A stretch of 64,000 nt of DNA, taken from the NCBI GenBank assembly GCA_910588655.1, contig CAJUPJ010000014.1:1-64000 (forward strand), in the 5' to 3' direction. Under the pieces are notes generated by a model. That model worked only from the letters and a program-made list of their open reading frames with translations, searched no databases and was not told the origin of the DNA. This DNA is from an uncultured Lachnospiraceae bacterium. GTDB taxonomy: Bacteria; Bacillota; Clostridia; Lachnospirales; Lachnospiraceae. Shown one piece after another: positions 1-9,181 of this stretch. Position 1 is the stretch's first letter; each line of letters opens with the position of its first letter. The position numbers and the translations under genes were made by a program.

Positions 1-111
1 AATTTTTTATATATTATTTGGTTTTATAAAATATTTATTTTATGCGGTTATCCTGCACGGCTGTTTCATAAATTTTTATATTAACTAAAACTTGTAAGTA
101 TAAGATAATTT

Positions 112-347
112 CCAGTTATCCTGTGTATGGTAAACGGACGGTTTTGCGTGCCAGAGCCAGAATATTCCGTACAGAGGTACGCTTCCGCTACGGTGGCATA
201 CACAGCGGCGCATAAAATTCCAAAGTATGGGATTTAAACGCCGACGATGCCAAAGTACCCCTTTTACGGAATAATCCATGGCATCTGGCACGCAAAACCT
301 GTCATCAAAAATCTACTCTAAAACACAAAATAAACAGATAACTGTAA
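112..347. repeat. Large imperfect palindrome, copy 1 of a dispersed repeat family
   Basis: The two halves are inverted copies. The left arm at about 136-180 (containing TTTTGCGTGCCAGAGCC, AATATTCCGT, GAGGTACGC) pairs with the right arm at about 254-303 (ending GGCATCTGGCACGCAAAAC). Outer arms CAGTTAT/ATAACTG extend the pairing to about 112 and 345. The same outer module recurs at 41108-41580 and 50238-50410. An open frame across it (85-291, minus) only reflects the palindrome and is not called as a gene. It is noncoding and probably a MITE-like or structured intergenic element; that identity is inference. Confidence 0.75.
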
Positions 348-351
348 ATAA

Positions 352-390
352 AAAAATACTATAATCTTACTTTAAGATTATGGTATTTTT
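352..390. terminator. Long AT-rich hairpin, bidirectional terminator
   Basis: A nearly perfect 18-bp stem AAAAATACTATAATCTTA / TAAGATTATGGTATTTTT with a 3-nt loop. It has A/T runs on both sides, so it can act in both directions. It lies between the palindrome at 112-347 and the IS630 element. Confidence 0.7.
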
Positions 391-477
391 CTGAAAATGA
401 TAATATTTAATTATGATATCCTGAATTTGATTTATTGTTTTTTTTGAACTTTATTTTATCCTTATAAAAAATATTTT

Positions 478-1489
478 TATAGCAATCTAATAAATTACTA
501 ATAAATAAAGCATGAATTAAACCATCCCAAACAATCTGATGCACAAATCGTTGAAAAAGAGTACCTTACAGCATCCGGCAAGTTTTCTAAAGTTCTAATT
601 TTTAACTTTCTCAAGATGGACTTTATTTTAGACCACATTTTTTCAATAAGATTAAAATCAGGACTGTATGGTGGTAAATATACTACATTTGTTTCCAGCT
701 CTTCAATAATTTTTTTGGCTTCTTTTGAATGATGGGTACACATATTATCCATAACAACAATATCATTTTTATGTAAAGCTGGGGCAAGGATATTTTTTAA
801 ATAGTCTGCAAATTTATCACTTGTTGTCCCTCCCTGGTAAACCGTATACACAGTTTCGCCATTATATCTTATTGAAGATAAAATTGTTGTATTTTGTGGG
901 GTATTTAATTGAACTTTGTCATTACATCTTTCCCCGCCAGCTGCACGTCCATAAATTCTTGTCAGGTTCGTATTTATGCCGCTTTCATCAATAAAAACAA
1001 GATTATTTTTGTCATATCCGAACAAATTTTCAGTCCAGTTTTTTTCTTTGCAACACTACATCGGGGGACGCTCACGTTCTGAAGCGTGCAATGACTTTTT
1101 CTTATATTTGTATCCCATTTTTATAACTGCTTTCCGCACAGTTTCATTTGTGGCTTTAAGCTCTAATTTTTCAATTATTTCATTAATTGTTATATCCCGG
1201 CTGTGAGTCAATAAGCAAAAAAATATTTTTTAAATCTTTTTCAGTTAAAACAGATTTTCTTCCTCTTTTGTTTGTCTGGAGTTTTACACATCCTGTATCT
1301 CTTTTTTGTTTCACAATTCTGTAAACACTGCTTATATGTATATTAAAAATTTCGGATAATTCTTTTGCTGTATAATTTTTATATGCTTCTACTAATAATT
1401 CTCTTGTTTCATTGTTCAGCATTTTTATCACCCCTATTTTTACGGGACACCACTTGTCAATATTATTGGTATTTTATTGGATTGCTATA
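478..1489 (-). mobile_element. IS630-family insertion sequence (decayed)
   Basis: A transposase remnant is flanked by terminal inverted repeats. The left end TATAGCAATCTAATAAATTAC (about 478-500) and the right end (about 1466-1489, reading inward TATAGCAATCCAATAAAATAC) match over roughly 24 of 28 positions. Both ends start at a TA dinucleotide, as expected for the IS630/Tc1/mariner superfamily, which duplicates TA on insertion. The element is about 1.0 kb. The transposase is frameshifted, so the copy is predicted not to move by itself. Confidence 0.8.
498..1431 (-). pseudogene. IS630-family transposase, frameshifted
   Basis: The N-terminal part (1431-1183) is a helix-turn-helix DNA-binding domain with the motif ELSEIFNIHISSVYRIVK. 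The C-terminal part (about 1025-498) is a DDE nuclease domain with FIDESG (first Asp), VVMDNM (second Asp) and PDFNLIEKMWSKIK (Glu). Between them the frame breaks. An extra G in CCGGGATATA near 1200 shifts the reading frame, and around 1050 a C-run and an A-run each look out of frame relative to a plausible ERERPDVVLQRKNW reading, with a stop codon in the direct reading. IS630 proteins are usually one polypeptide of about 330-350 residues, so this is a broken gene. Programmed frameshifting is possible in some IS630 members but does not explain several shifts. Confidence 0.8.
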
Positions 1490-1559
1490 ATTCAGTCAAA
1501 CGGATATTCGCAATATATTTTGCTACTTGCTCATAACCTCATTGCAGCTTTGCGGCATT

Positions 1560-1585
1560 CTGGCAGGAGCTCAGACTCCTGCCAG
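1560..1585. terminator. GC-rich perfect hairpin
   Basis: Stem CTGGCAGGAG / CTCCTGCCAG (10 bp, perfect) with a 6-nt loop, between the IS630 element and the glycosyltransferase remnant. It lacks a clear U-run. The preceding TTTGCGGCA and the stem sequence resemble the hairpin at 30854-30901, which suggests a small repeat family. Confidence 0.5.
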
Positions 1586-1627
1586 ACTAAAGCAAGTCCC
1601 AAAACCACCACTTAAGAAGCAGGAAAC

Positions 1628-2148
1628 TTACTTGATGAAGTTAAATATATCTTTCTTGTCTTTTGCTGCTCTTTGAAAATTAATTTCAAAATTCTGTCTG
1701 CTTTTCTGTAAAATTGTCTGCAATACCATTCCAGCAAAAAATAACTGGATTGCAGCAACCATAGTAAAACCACACATTATCAGTGTAGGAAAATTAGAAA
1801 CTTTACCTGTTCTTGTAAATTCAATAAAAACTGGTATAAAGAAACCTATGGAAATTAATGCCATAACAAGTGCTATAATACCAAAAAAGCCCATATGTTT
1901 GTAGTTTCAATGAATTTTAAAATAGTTTTCAATACCTTTATACTATCGGAATAAGTATTAAATTTTGAAACACTATCTTCTGGATGGTTCCTATATTCAA
2001 TTATAATATTTTCAACAAGCATATTTTTATCAACAGCATGAATACTCATCTCAGTTTCAATTTCAAACCCTTAAGATAAAATTGGAAATGTTTTTACAAA
2101 TTCATAACTGAAAACCCTGTAACCAGTCATTATATGTTTTATAGTCAT
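1628..2148 (-). pseudogene. GT2 glycosyltransferase, C-terminal remnant
   Basis: The last 88 codons (1894-1628) encode the two-helix membrane tail typical of polyprenyl-phosphate-type GT2 enzymes (GFFGIIALVMALISIGFFIP, then FPTLIMCGFTMVAAIQLFFAG). Upstream, in another frame, the continuation of the same family is readable: TGYRVFSYEFVKTFPIL, then GFEIETEMSIHAVDKN, then KFNTYSDSIKVLKTIFKF. It is interrupted by an in-frame TAA at 2071-2073, where a Lys codon is expected, and by a frameshift near 1895. The N-terminal catalytic half (DxD region) is missing. The gene is a truncated, decaying fragment at the downstream end of the polysaccharide operon. Confidence 0.8.
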
Positions 2149-2407
2149 ATTTTATCATTATATGCCTCCTGTTTATATTTTATATTGCAATAACTTATAA
2201 TGATATATTAAGCGTATGCTCACTATATTATTCTTATATACAAAATCTAATAAAAAAGTATAATAAGTTTACTAATGAAACTTGTAATCTATTATTTGGT
2301 GAGTGTTTATAAAAAAAGCGTAGTGCAATATATTTATTACCATGATGCATTTTATATACACTATCATTTGAAATGCTTACTTTATTATATGCCCATATTA
2401 TAAAAGA
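2149..2407. other. AT-rich intergenic stretch, no gene seen
   Basis: No convincing coding sequence on either strand. An AGGAGG-like sequence precedes a 17-codon frame on the minus strand that overlaps the GT2 remnant; it is probably leftover leader sequence joined to the remnant by a deletion. No clear terminator for the upstream MBOAT gene was found. Confidence 0.4.
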
Positions 2408-3877
2408 TTAAAAATCAAAATACAAAAATGTTGATATTCCTGCAAACGATACTACAGACCAGACCAAAAATACCACAACAATCATTAAATTTAAAACTGT
2501 TGGTTTAAATTCCTTCTTCTTACTGTTTTTAGTATTTAATACAATAAAAAATGCACCAAATATAAATAACCACAAATTAAACCCTGTAATATGTGACACC
2601 AGATAATTTAAAAATGGTATTTTCTCTTCTAGGTAAGACAGTTCCACAAGATTAAAACAATTATATAAATTTTCATTAATTGTGAAGCTTGATAAACTGC
2701 ACATTTCTTTTATAAAAAGTTTTGCTGATGAAATATCTTCGGCCCTGAAAAGAACCCAGAGCATATCTACAAGCATAAATGTAATAAACCACTGTGTTAC
2801 TTTTCCAAGCTTTTTCCACTGGTTTTTAAACAGCCTGTCCAGACAATTAAAAAAGCCATGCAGTACTCCCCATAATATAAATGTCCAGTTTGCACCATGC
2901 CATATACCACTGATAAGGTAAACTGCCATTATATTAATATATGTCCTTATTTTGCCTTTTCGGTTTCCACCAAGAGGGATATAGATATAGGTTCTTAAAA
3001 ACCTTGTAAGTGACATATGCCACCTGCCCCAGAAATCTGTTATAGATGTTGCTTTATAAGGGGAATTAAAGTTCTGTGGCAGTTCAATATTAAACATATA
3101 CCCTATTCCAGATGCCATATCACAATACCCACTGAAGTCAAAATAAAGCTGGAAAGTATAAGAAAGTGAAACCAACAATGCTTCCAGCGAACTTAATGTG
3201 GGGATTGTCCCAAAACCATATGTAACTGCAAATCCAAATGTGTCCGCAATGATTACTTTTTTAAACAGACCAGCAGCGAAAATATACATCCCTTTTGAAA
3301 AATTCCCTGGAATAAAAAACCGTTTATTATGATTCCTGAATTGTGGGATTACCTCATTATGCAATACTATAGGGCCTGCAACCAGCTGTGGGAAAAATGA
3401 TACAAACAATGCATATTCATCAAAAGTATAACCTTTTGTTTCTCCCTTGTATGAATCCACAAGATATGAAACCTGCTGGAACGTAAAAAAACTTATCCCT
3501 AATGGCAAGGCTATATTCTTAAGTTCAAATGTTTTTCCAAATATACTGTTCACATTTTCTATAAAAAAATTAAAATATTTAAAACAAAATATGACTGCTA
3601 TATTTGCAAGTATCCCAAATGTAAGTATAATCTTCCTGATCCCCTTATTGCCACATACCCCCCCCCGGTTAATTAATACTGATAATAAATAATTAGCAGC
3701 GATACTTCCACATATGATAAGTAGGTAAGATTTATTAAAATATCCATAAAACCATAACGACATGCCAATTAAAAATATACCAGCAGCCCTGTATTTTTTA
3801 AGGTAATTTAATAAATAATACCCTGCCAGTGCAAGTGGCAGGAAAAGAAATATAAACACATATGAATTAAATAACAT
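2408..3877 (-). CDS. MBOAT-family membrane O-acyltransferase (AlgI/PatA-like)
   Basis: A 489-residue polytopic membrane protein of the MBOAT family. These proteins move acyl groups, usually acetyl, across or at the membrane onto surface polysaccharides. Family landmarks are visible: PLGISFFTFQQVSYLVD around residue 125, the region with His287 (DFWGRWHMSLTRFLR), and the invariant catalytic His327 in SGIWHGANWTFILWG. Its length is normal for AlgI-type members. RBS AAGGGG lies upstream of the ATG. It starts 18 bp after the SGNH-like gene on the same strand, and such MBOAT/SGNH pairs commonly act together in O-acetylation (AlgI/AlgJ, DltB/DltD, PatA/PatB). The likely substrate is the polysaccharide made by this locus, which is inferred from position. 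DltB is less likely because no dltA or dltC is present. Confidence 0.9.
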   Translation of the reverse strand: MLFNSYVFIFLFLPLALAGYYLLNYLKKYRAAGIFLIGMSLWFYGYFNKSYLLIICGSIAANYLLSVLINRGGVCGNKGIRKIILTFGILANIAVIFCFKYFNFFIENVNSIFGKTFELKNIALPLGISFFTFQQVSYLVDSYKGETKGYTFDEYALFVSFFPQLVAGPIVLHNEVIPQFRNHNKRFFIPGNFSKGMYIFAAGLFKKVIIADTFGFAVTYGFGTIPTLSSLEALLVSLSYTFQLYFDFSGYCDMASGIGYMFNIELPQNFNSPYKATSITDFWGRWHMSLTRFLRTYIYIPLGGNRKGKIRTYINIMAVYLISGIWHGANWTFILWGVLHGFFNCLDRLFKNQWKKLGKVTQWFITFMLVDMLWVLFRAEDISSAKLFIKEMCSLSSFTINENLYNCFNLVELSYLEEKIPFLNYLVSHITGFNLWLFIFGAFFIVLNTKNSKKKEFKPTVLNLMIVVVFLVWSVVSFAGISTFLYFDF

Positions 3878-3895
3878 GCTAGTTTTCCCCTTGGA

Positions 3896-4984
3896 TTATT
3901 TATGAAGTGAACCATAATCATAAGAATTATAAAATTTCCTGATTGTTTTTATATAATCCTTATAATTGTCTTTTGTCAGAAAGTATTCATCATTATACAT
4001 CCATTCTAATATCCAGGAATTTACCCATTCACCATAATGTGCTTGGTCTTTATAATTATCCAGATTACATACAAGTTCAAAATTATTACAAAATGAATAA
4101 AGCTTAATATTAGGATATTTTAAAATCTCTTCAATAGCTGCCTGTTCAGCATCAATACGCCAGTTTATCTGTCCGTTATTTTTTAAACCGTCCCAGTAAC
4201 AGATGCTATATGGCGGGAAAAAATAATAAAAAGTTGTTTCGGGATGTCCATCAGCCAGGCTTGTTACATTCTGTTTTATGTTTCCAATAACCATCCTGCG
4301 GTCATCCTCTGAAAATACCTGTGCAGAACTGGCTGTTTCATTCAAGGTATATGTACTTAAAACTGTTTCTGCCCCAAAGGTATAGTAATTGTTCCAATTT
4401 GCATAATCATCAAAGCTTGTAGTTTCAAGCCCTGCCTTTGTATGTCTGATAACACCCCGTACCTGTCTAAATAATATGGATTTATTCAACACATAATTCA
4501 CATCATCAAATAAATTATTATTATACAAATAAGATGGATATTCTACATCTTCCATGTAAGTATCTTTATCTTCAATTAAAAAGCTATAATCAAGACATCT
4601 TATTACATATTTAATATTTTTATCTGAAGCATAGGCCCTCTTAAGATTCTCATTTATTTCTTTATAATGCCCTCCTGAAAATGGAACTTTTATAAAATTA
4701 CTTCCAAATATCCTATCTGCTTCAGATTTTTTAAAATTCTCCGTCATTGAAGTCCCTGTAATAATGCTTTCATATTCAAAATTCTTTGTAATCCCATCAT
4801 TCTGGTATCTTTCATTGTTAATTGGGTATTTATATTTATTTAATGACTTATGATAATGGAATAACGGGTCAATATAAATTATGATAGAAGCAAATATTAT
4901 AAATGCTATAGTTGAAAAAACTAAAGTAGTGATAATCCATATTTTATATCTTGGTTCTTCTGCCCCTTTTTCTTTTCTTTCCAT
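3896..4984 (-). CDS. Membrane-anchored SGNH/DltD-like protein, partner of the MBOAT acyltransferase
   Basis: A 362-residue protein with one N-terminal membrane segment (about residues 17-38) followed by an extracytoplasmic domain. The GTSM motif at 77-80 fits the nucleophile block of SGNH-type esterases/acyltransferases. A late Asp-x-x-His (DQAHYG, Asp313/His316) fits the catalytic D-H pair. Overall it resembles the DltD/AlgJ-like proteins encoded beside MBOAT genes. It sits between the BCCT transporter gene and the MBOAT gene; RBS AAAGGGGG precedes the ATG. The role is inferred as acyl transfer to the exported glycan; the acyl group and acceptor are not shown by the sequence. Confidence 0.75.
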   Translation of the reverse strand: MERKEKGAEEPRYKIWIITTLVFSTIAFIIFASIIIYIDPLFHYHKSLNKYKYPINNERYQNDGITKNFEYESIITGTSMTENFKKSEADRIFGSNFIKVPFSGGHYKEINENLKRAYASDKNIKYVIRCLDYSFLIEDKDTYMEDVEYPSYLYNNNLFDDVNYVLNKSILFRQVRGVIRHTKAGLETTSFDDYANWNNYYTFGAETVLSTYTLNETASSAQVFSEDDRRMVIGNIKQNVTSLADGHPETTFYYFFPPYSICYWDGLKNNGQINWRIDAEQAAIEEILKYPNIKLYSFCNNFELVCNLDNYKDQAHYGEWVNSWILEWMYNDEYFLTKDNYKDYIKTIRKFYNSYDYGSLHK

Positions 4985-5051
4985 TTTAATCCCCCTTTTT
5001 AATTTACATATTATTTATATCTTTATAGGATAGAATAAAAAGTTTCATTGA

Positions 5052-6581
5052 CTACTTAATCTCTTCCATATATTTCTTTGCATCCTTTAAAAAACTTACT
5101 GAAATAAGCACAATAACTATCGCAATTGGAAAAGCTGATACAATGCTTACACTTTGCAGATTATTCATGGAACTTTCTGCAAAAATCAAAGCTATTGGCA
5201 AAAGAATTAATAAAATACACCAAAGCAGCTGTATTACTTTATGAGGCTGTTTCCCGCCTTCCAGATAATTATAACTATAACATGAAACTGTAAAGGCAAT
5301 AGAATCAAAAGAGGTCGCATAAAATGCCATCATCGTAAGCAAGACTGCAGCCAGTACCAAAGCAGGGCATGGCATTGTCTGGATAATATCAACAATTAAT
5401 GCATACATGTCTCCTGTTTCATTATATTTTAAAAGGAAATCTGCCACCCCTGTAACCTGCATCTTCATGGAATAGTTGCCAAGGACTATAAAACTGCATA
5501 TTGTCGAACCGACACCAAAAACATATCCACCTGCAATTGTCTGCCGTATTGTCCTTCCACGTGATATGTTCCCAATAAAAAACGGAGCTGCCACACACCA
5601 TACCATCCAGTATGCCCAGTAATAAATCGTCCAGTTCTGTGGAAAATTTGATGTCCTTAAAGGGTCAGTAAACGTAGAAAGTTCAAAAAAATTTTGTACC
5701 ATCTTTCCAAAAGAAGCTATACCTGTTTCTATAATATACCTTGCATCACCACTAAAAACTAATACAAACAACACCAATCCAAAAAACATATAAATACATA
5801 ACTTTGCCAGGAAGCTTATCCCTTTAAACCCATGTAGTAAAGAAAATGTGTAAATAAAACATGTAACAATTAAAATAATAACCGTAATGGCAGTACGGCT
5901 TAATGGCACATGGAACAATGTTTCAATGACAGATGCCATAAGCGGGGTTGCCACACTAAAAGTTGTTGCTGTTCCTGCCAGTAATGCAAAAACAGCAAGC
6001 AAATCAATGACCCTTCCTGGAAACCTGTCTGTATACTTTCCTAAAACTGGACGGCAGGCCTCCGAATATTTCTGGCGTCCCCTTTTACGTACATGGAGCA
6101 TAAACCCAAAAGCAACAGCCAGTACAAGATAAAATGCCCATGGGATAAAACTCCAGTGGAACAACGGATAGACCCCTGCCCATTCCTGTATGCTGCCCAT
6201 CTCAGCAATATGCGGGTCTGCTGCATACAGAATCCATTCAGAAAAAGAATAAAACAGTATATCTGCAGCAAGTCCACAAGTAAACATCATACATCCCCAT
6301 GAAAAAAAAGAATATTCAGGTTTCTCATCTGGTTTCCCAAGAACAATATCCCCATACTTAGAACCTGCAATAAAAACTGAAAGCAGGAAAATTCCAAGCC
6401 CTATTACAAGATAGTATGTCCCAAATGTATCACCAAAAAAGAAACGTATTCTGCCCAATATGGCATTAGACTGTCCTGGTGCTGCAAAAAATACAATACA
6501 TAACCCAATAACAATTAACATAGGAAGCAGTGTAACCATCCAGTCAATCCTACTTTGTCCCTTGCTAATTTTTTTCTTCAT
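5052..6581 (-). CDS. BCCT-family betaine/carnitine/choline transporter
   Basis: A 509-residue, 12-helix secondary transporter. The BCCT signature region, rich in Trp, is present at about 317-329 (WTIYYWAYWMVWC), followed by FFIGNISRGRT. BCCT proteins import quaternary amines such as choline, betaine or carnitine with Na+ or H+. Start: ATG at 6581 with RBS GGAGG inside the end of the cytidylyltransferase gene. A longer in-frame extension exists but overlaps that gene and lacks an RBS. It is one base downstream of a LicC-like gene and follows the LicC-LicA fusion, so choline is the likely substrate: it may take the place of LicB, the choline permease of classical lic operons. That substrate assignment is inference from context. 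Confidence 0.88.
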   Translation of the reverse strand: MKKKISKGQSRIDWMVTLLPMLIVIGLCIVFFAAPGQSNAILGRIRFFFGDTFGTYYLVIGLGIFLLSVFIAGSKYGDIVLGKPDEKPEYSFFSWGCMMFTCGLAADILFYSFSEWILYAADPHIAEMGSIQEWAGVYPLFHWSFIPWAFYLVLAVAFGFMLHVRKRGRQKYSEACRPVLGKYTDRFPGRVIDLLAVFALLAGTATTFSVATPLMASVIETLFHVPLSRTAITVIILIVTCFIYTFSLLHGFKGISFLAKLCIYMFFGLVLFVLVFSGDARYIIETGIASFGKMVQNFFELSTFTDPLRTSNFPQNWTIYYWAYWMVWCVAAPFFIGNISRGRTIRQTIAGGYVFGVGSTICSFIVLGNYSMKMQVTGVADFLLKYNETGDMYALIVDIIQTMPCPALVLAAVLLTMMAFYATSFDSIAFTVSCYSYNYLEGGKQPHKVIQLLWCILLILLPIALIFAESSMNNLQSVSIVSAFPIAIVIVLISVSFLKDAKKYMEEIK

Positions 6582-6582
6582 T

Positions 6583-7317
6583 TTACTTTTCCTCCAAATA
6601 TTTCTGGTAATAGTTATCCAATGTTGCAAGTTCATTAAGACTGTCCACCTCAGTAACATCTGCAGCATACATTGGCCTGATTCCTAACTGGTAATCTTCC
6701 GGATGGCAGAACATAACTACATCATCCCAGTAAATCTGCCTGTTCTGTTTTTGTTCAAATTCAAGTTCAAGGTGCGCTTTAAGCTTCCTCCCGTCTTCGG
6801 CTGTCCATCTGGAAATACTGTAAAGCTGCCATCCCCCTTTCCCACCGGTCCTGCTGCATGATGTAACAATGCCATTTTCAACTGTCTGGAGCCATTCATT
6901 TGTTCCTACGCTATTCCAGACACTGTTATACCCTGATAATACAAATTCAGGGGAAAGTACCTCTGGATTATATATAATCTGGTCGCCATCAATAATAATC
7001 GATTCTTCTATATAATCCCGTGCCATATATAAAGATGATATATTGTTACAAGTGCTGTACCATGGGTTTTCAATTAATTTCACACCAAGATATTCCTTTT
7101 TAAGTATATTGAATTGATTTTTTAAATAACCTGTTACTATATAAATATCTTTTATGCTATTTTCATGCAAAGCAGAAATTACTGTATCAATTATCCTTGT
7201 ACCATTAACTTTCACAAGAGGTTTTGGTGTTTTAAGAGTAACCGGATGAAGCCTGTTACCCATTCCTGCTGCCATAATAATTGCCCTTTTTACCATATGT
7301 TTTTCATTGTTTACCAT
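6583..7317 (-). CDS. Cytidylyltransferase, LicC-like (CTP:phosphocholine cytidylyltransferase)
   Basis: A 244-residue nucleotidyltransferase of the NTP_transferase family. The N-terminal signature is AAGMGNRLHPVT (16-27) followed by PKPLVKVNG, the pattern of LicC and related sugar-1-phosphate nucleotidyltransferases. A DGDQIIY motif around residue 110 is a likely metal-binding site. LicC activates phosphocholine to CDP-choline for transfer to surface polymers. RBS GGAG lies 8 nt before the ATG. It lies between the three-domain LicC-LicA gene and the BCCT transporter, with coupled spacing to both. It is a second LicC-like domain in the same operon, so one of the two may use another alcohol phosphate; the sequence alone does not settle this. 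Confidence 0.8.
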   Translation of the reverse strand: MVNNEKHMVKRAIIMAAGMGNRLHPVTLKTPKPLVKVNGTRIIDTVISALHENSIKDIYIVTGYLKNQFNILKKEYLGVKLIENPWYSTCNNISSLYMARDYIEESIIIDGDQIIYNPEVLSPEFVLSGYNSVWNSVGTNEWLQTVENGIVTSCSRTGGKGGWQLYSISRWTAEDGRKLKAHLELEFEQKQNRQIYWDDVVMFCHPEDYQLGIRPMYAADVTEVDSLNELATLDNYYQKYLEEK

Positions 7318-7330
7318 TTATATTACTCCA

Positions 7331-9076
7331 TCAATCCTTTTTTAATTCTTCCTGCACAATTCTATAATAATCTTTTGCATAACGGTACTGGCACAAACTA
7401 TACTCCCCAAATTCTACACCAAGCATATGCTTGTACTCACACCAGTTACTCCACAACAAACCACATGCAGATATATAACAATATATCTTTATACGGTTTC
7501 CATCACTGCATCCTTCTGGAAAATATGCCTTAACTAATTTGTCAACCTGTTGTTTATTATACAACGCATAAATAGCAAACATGGCTATATCAACATGCGG
7601 ATCCTGCATACCTGCATATTCCCAGTCAATCAGCAATATATCATCTCCTGCAAAAAGAAAATTATCCGGGACAGCATCAATATGGGCAAGGACTTTTTCA
7701 CCTGCATGGGCATCAATATATGGTTTTAAAGAGAAAACTTTCTCTTTTGTTATCTTGTAGTCTTTATAAGCAGATGGTACACCATACAATAAATTTTCAT
7801 AAAATTCAATTTGTCCAAAAATATCAAATTCATGGTCTGTAGCCAGCTTCATTTCATGGAATTTCCTAAGTTTCTCCATACATCTTTTAACATCATCTGC
7901 TTCCAGTGCGTTACAGACCCTTGCGTCTTCAACGAATTCTGTAATTTTATAACCATTCTCCGGGTTAATATAACAGACATTGTCACAGATATTTCTGCCA
8001 GCAATTACCTGGTAAACAGATGCCTCATGCTTACGATTAACCAGCCTGCCTGTACCTTCGCCTGGAATCCGCATTATATATTTCTTACCATTACATGAAA
8101 AAAGAAATGACCGGTTTGTCATGCCCTTTTTCAAAATGGTAATATCTGTTATTTTATCCGGCCTGGTATGAAATTCATCACAAATTACTTTGATTGCATC
8201 TGTTTTAAGCTGGTAAGAACCACTATCAATTTCACGTAACTGCTCATATGTATTGATTTCTGCTACATCTGATGAATGTACTACTTTTGCGTTTACAATC
8301 ATACGGTTTTCTTTATATAAAGCTTCTTCCCAAAAAGCCTGGTTAAACTTTGTATCACAACACAATTTACTGATTCTTTCCCTTACATAAGCAGCTTCAT
8401 CTTCTGCCAGGTAACTAATACCAACCATAGCATTCCCCGCATCAGTACATGGAACAGAAAACAATTCCATTTTACGGTTTATTCTTACAGAACTGTTATT
8501 ATCTACTAAGTCACTGACCATATACCATGAATACATTTCATTCCTATGGTACGGGTTTCTGTCACACCAGATATCACATGGTATAACATAACTGTTAGAA
8601 AGATGGCTAGTTACTAATTTCATAGAATGAAGATTATTCTTTGTTGCATAATCTGGATTGAACACAAGCTCTACACCATACTCATCAATCAAATATTCAA
8701 ACCTTTCTTTCATAAAACCAGTAACAATATATATTTCATTAATACCTACCTCATGCAGCTGTTTTATAGTTCTCTCAACTAATGGTTCACCATTAACCTC
8801 TAATAATGCTTTAGGAACTTCTGTATTTATCGGAACCATACGCATACCAAACCCTGCAGCAAGTATAACCGCATTTTTAGGTGCTTTAGATTTAAATTCC
8901 GAAACCGCCTTTACAGTAGGACGGACTTCCTCATCTATATAACCAGTTTTTATAAGTTCTTTAATAGAATGGTTCACCATCTCTAACGAGTGACCAGAAA
9001 CTTCTGCTAAAATGCGCTGGTTAATAAATGGTTCCAGCAAAAGCGCATTTAATATATCACTTTCATGTTTGTTCAT
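7331..9076 (-). CDS. Three-domain HTH - LicC-like cytidylyltransferase - LicA-like choline kinase
   Basis: A 581-residue fusion. Residues 1-55 form a winged-helix-like N-terminus. Residues 68-290 form a nucleotidyltransferase (AAGFGMRMVP at 73-82, then PKALLEVNGEPLVE). Residues 295-575 form a choline kinase/aminoglycoside-phosphotransferase-fold domain with the catalytic loop HIDAVPDN (His465, Asp467, Asn472) and the metal-binding DWEY (Asp484). Together the last two domains would phosphorylate choline and activate it to CDP-choline in one polypeptide. RBS AAGGAG precedes the ATG. The HTH may be only a structural appendage or may regulate the operon. It heads the licAC-licC-BCCT group. No LicD transferase is found in the window. 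Confidence is high for the domains, moderate for choline as substrate. Confidence 0.85.
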   Translation of the reverse strand: MNKHESDILNALLLEPFINQRILAEVSGHSLEMVNHSIKELIKTGYIDEEVRPTVKAVSEFKSKAPKNAVILAAGFGMRMVPINTEVPKALLEVNGEPLVERTIKQLHEVGINEIYIVTGFMKERFEYLIDEYGVELVFNPDYATKNNLHSMKLVTSHLSNSYVIPCDIWCDRNPYHRNEMYSWYMVSDLVDNNSSVRINRKMELFSVPCTDAGNAMVGISYLAEDEAAYVRERISKLCCDTKFNQAFWEEALYKENRMIVNAKVVHSSDVAEINTYEQLREIDSGSYQLKTDAIKVICDEFHTRPDKITDITILKKGMTNRSFLFSCNGKKYIMRIPGEGTGRLVNRKHEASVYQVIAGRNICDNVCYINPENGYKITEFVEDARVCNALEADDVKRCMEKLRKFHEMKLATDHEFDIFGQIEFYENLLYGVPSAYKDYKITKEKVFSLKPYIDAHAGEKVLAHIDAVPDNFLFAGDDILLIDWEYAGMQDPHVDIAMFAIYALYNKQQVDKLVKAYFPEGCSDGNRIKIYCYISACGLLWSNWCEYKHMLGVEFGEYSLCQYRYAKDYYRIVQEELKKD

Positions 9077-9181
9077 ATACCTTTTTCTCCTTGTATAACA
9101 TATTTAGATTATTATAAGGTCATATCCTGGTTATTCTGCTCTTTACAATAAGTTAATGTATTCTTAATACGCATAAAATAG

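Noticed and set aside
85..291. 68-codon minus-strand frame
   Set aside because: It covers the copy-1 palindrome; no RBS and no recognisable protein.
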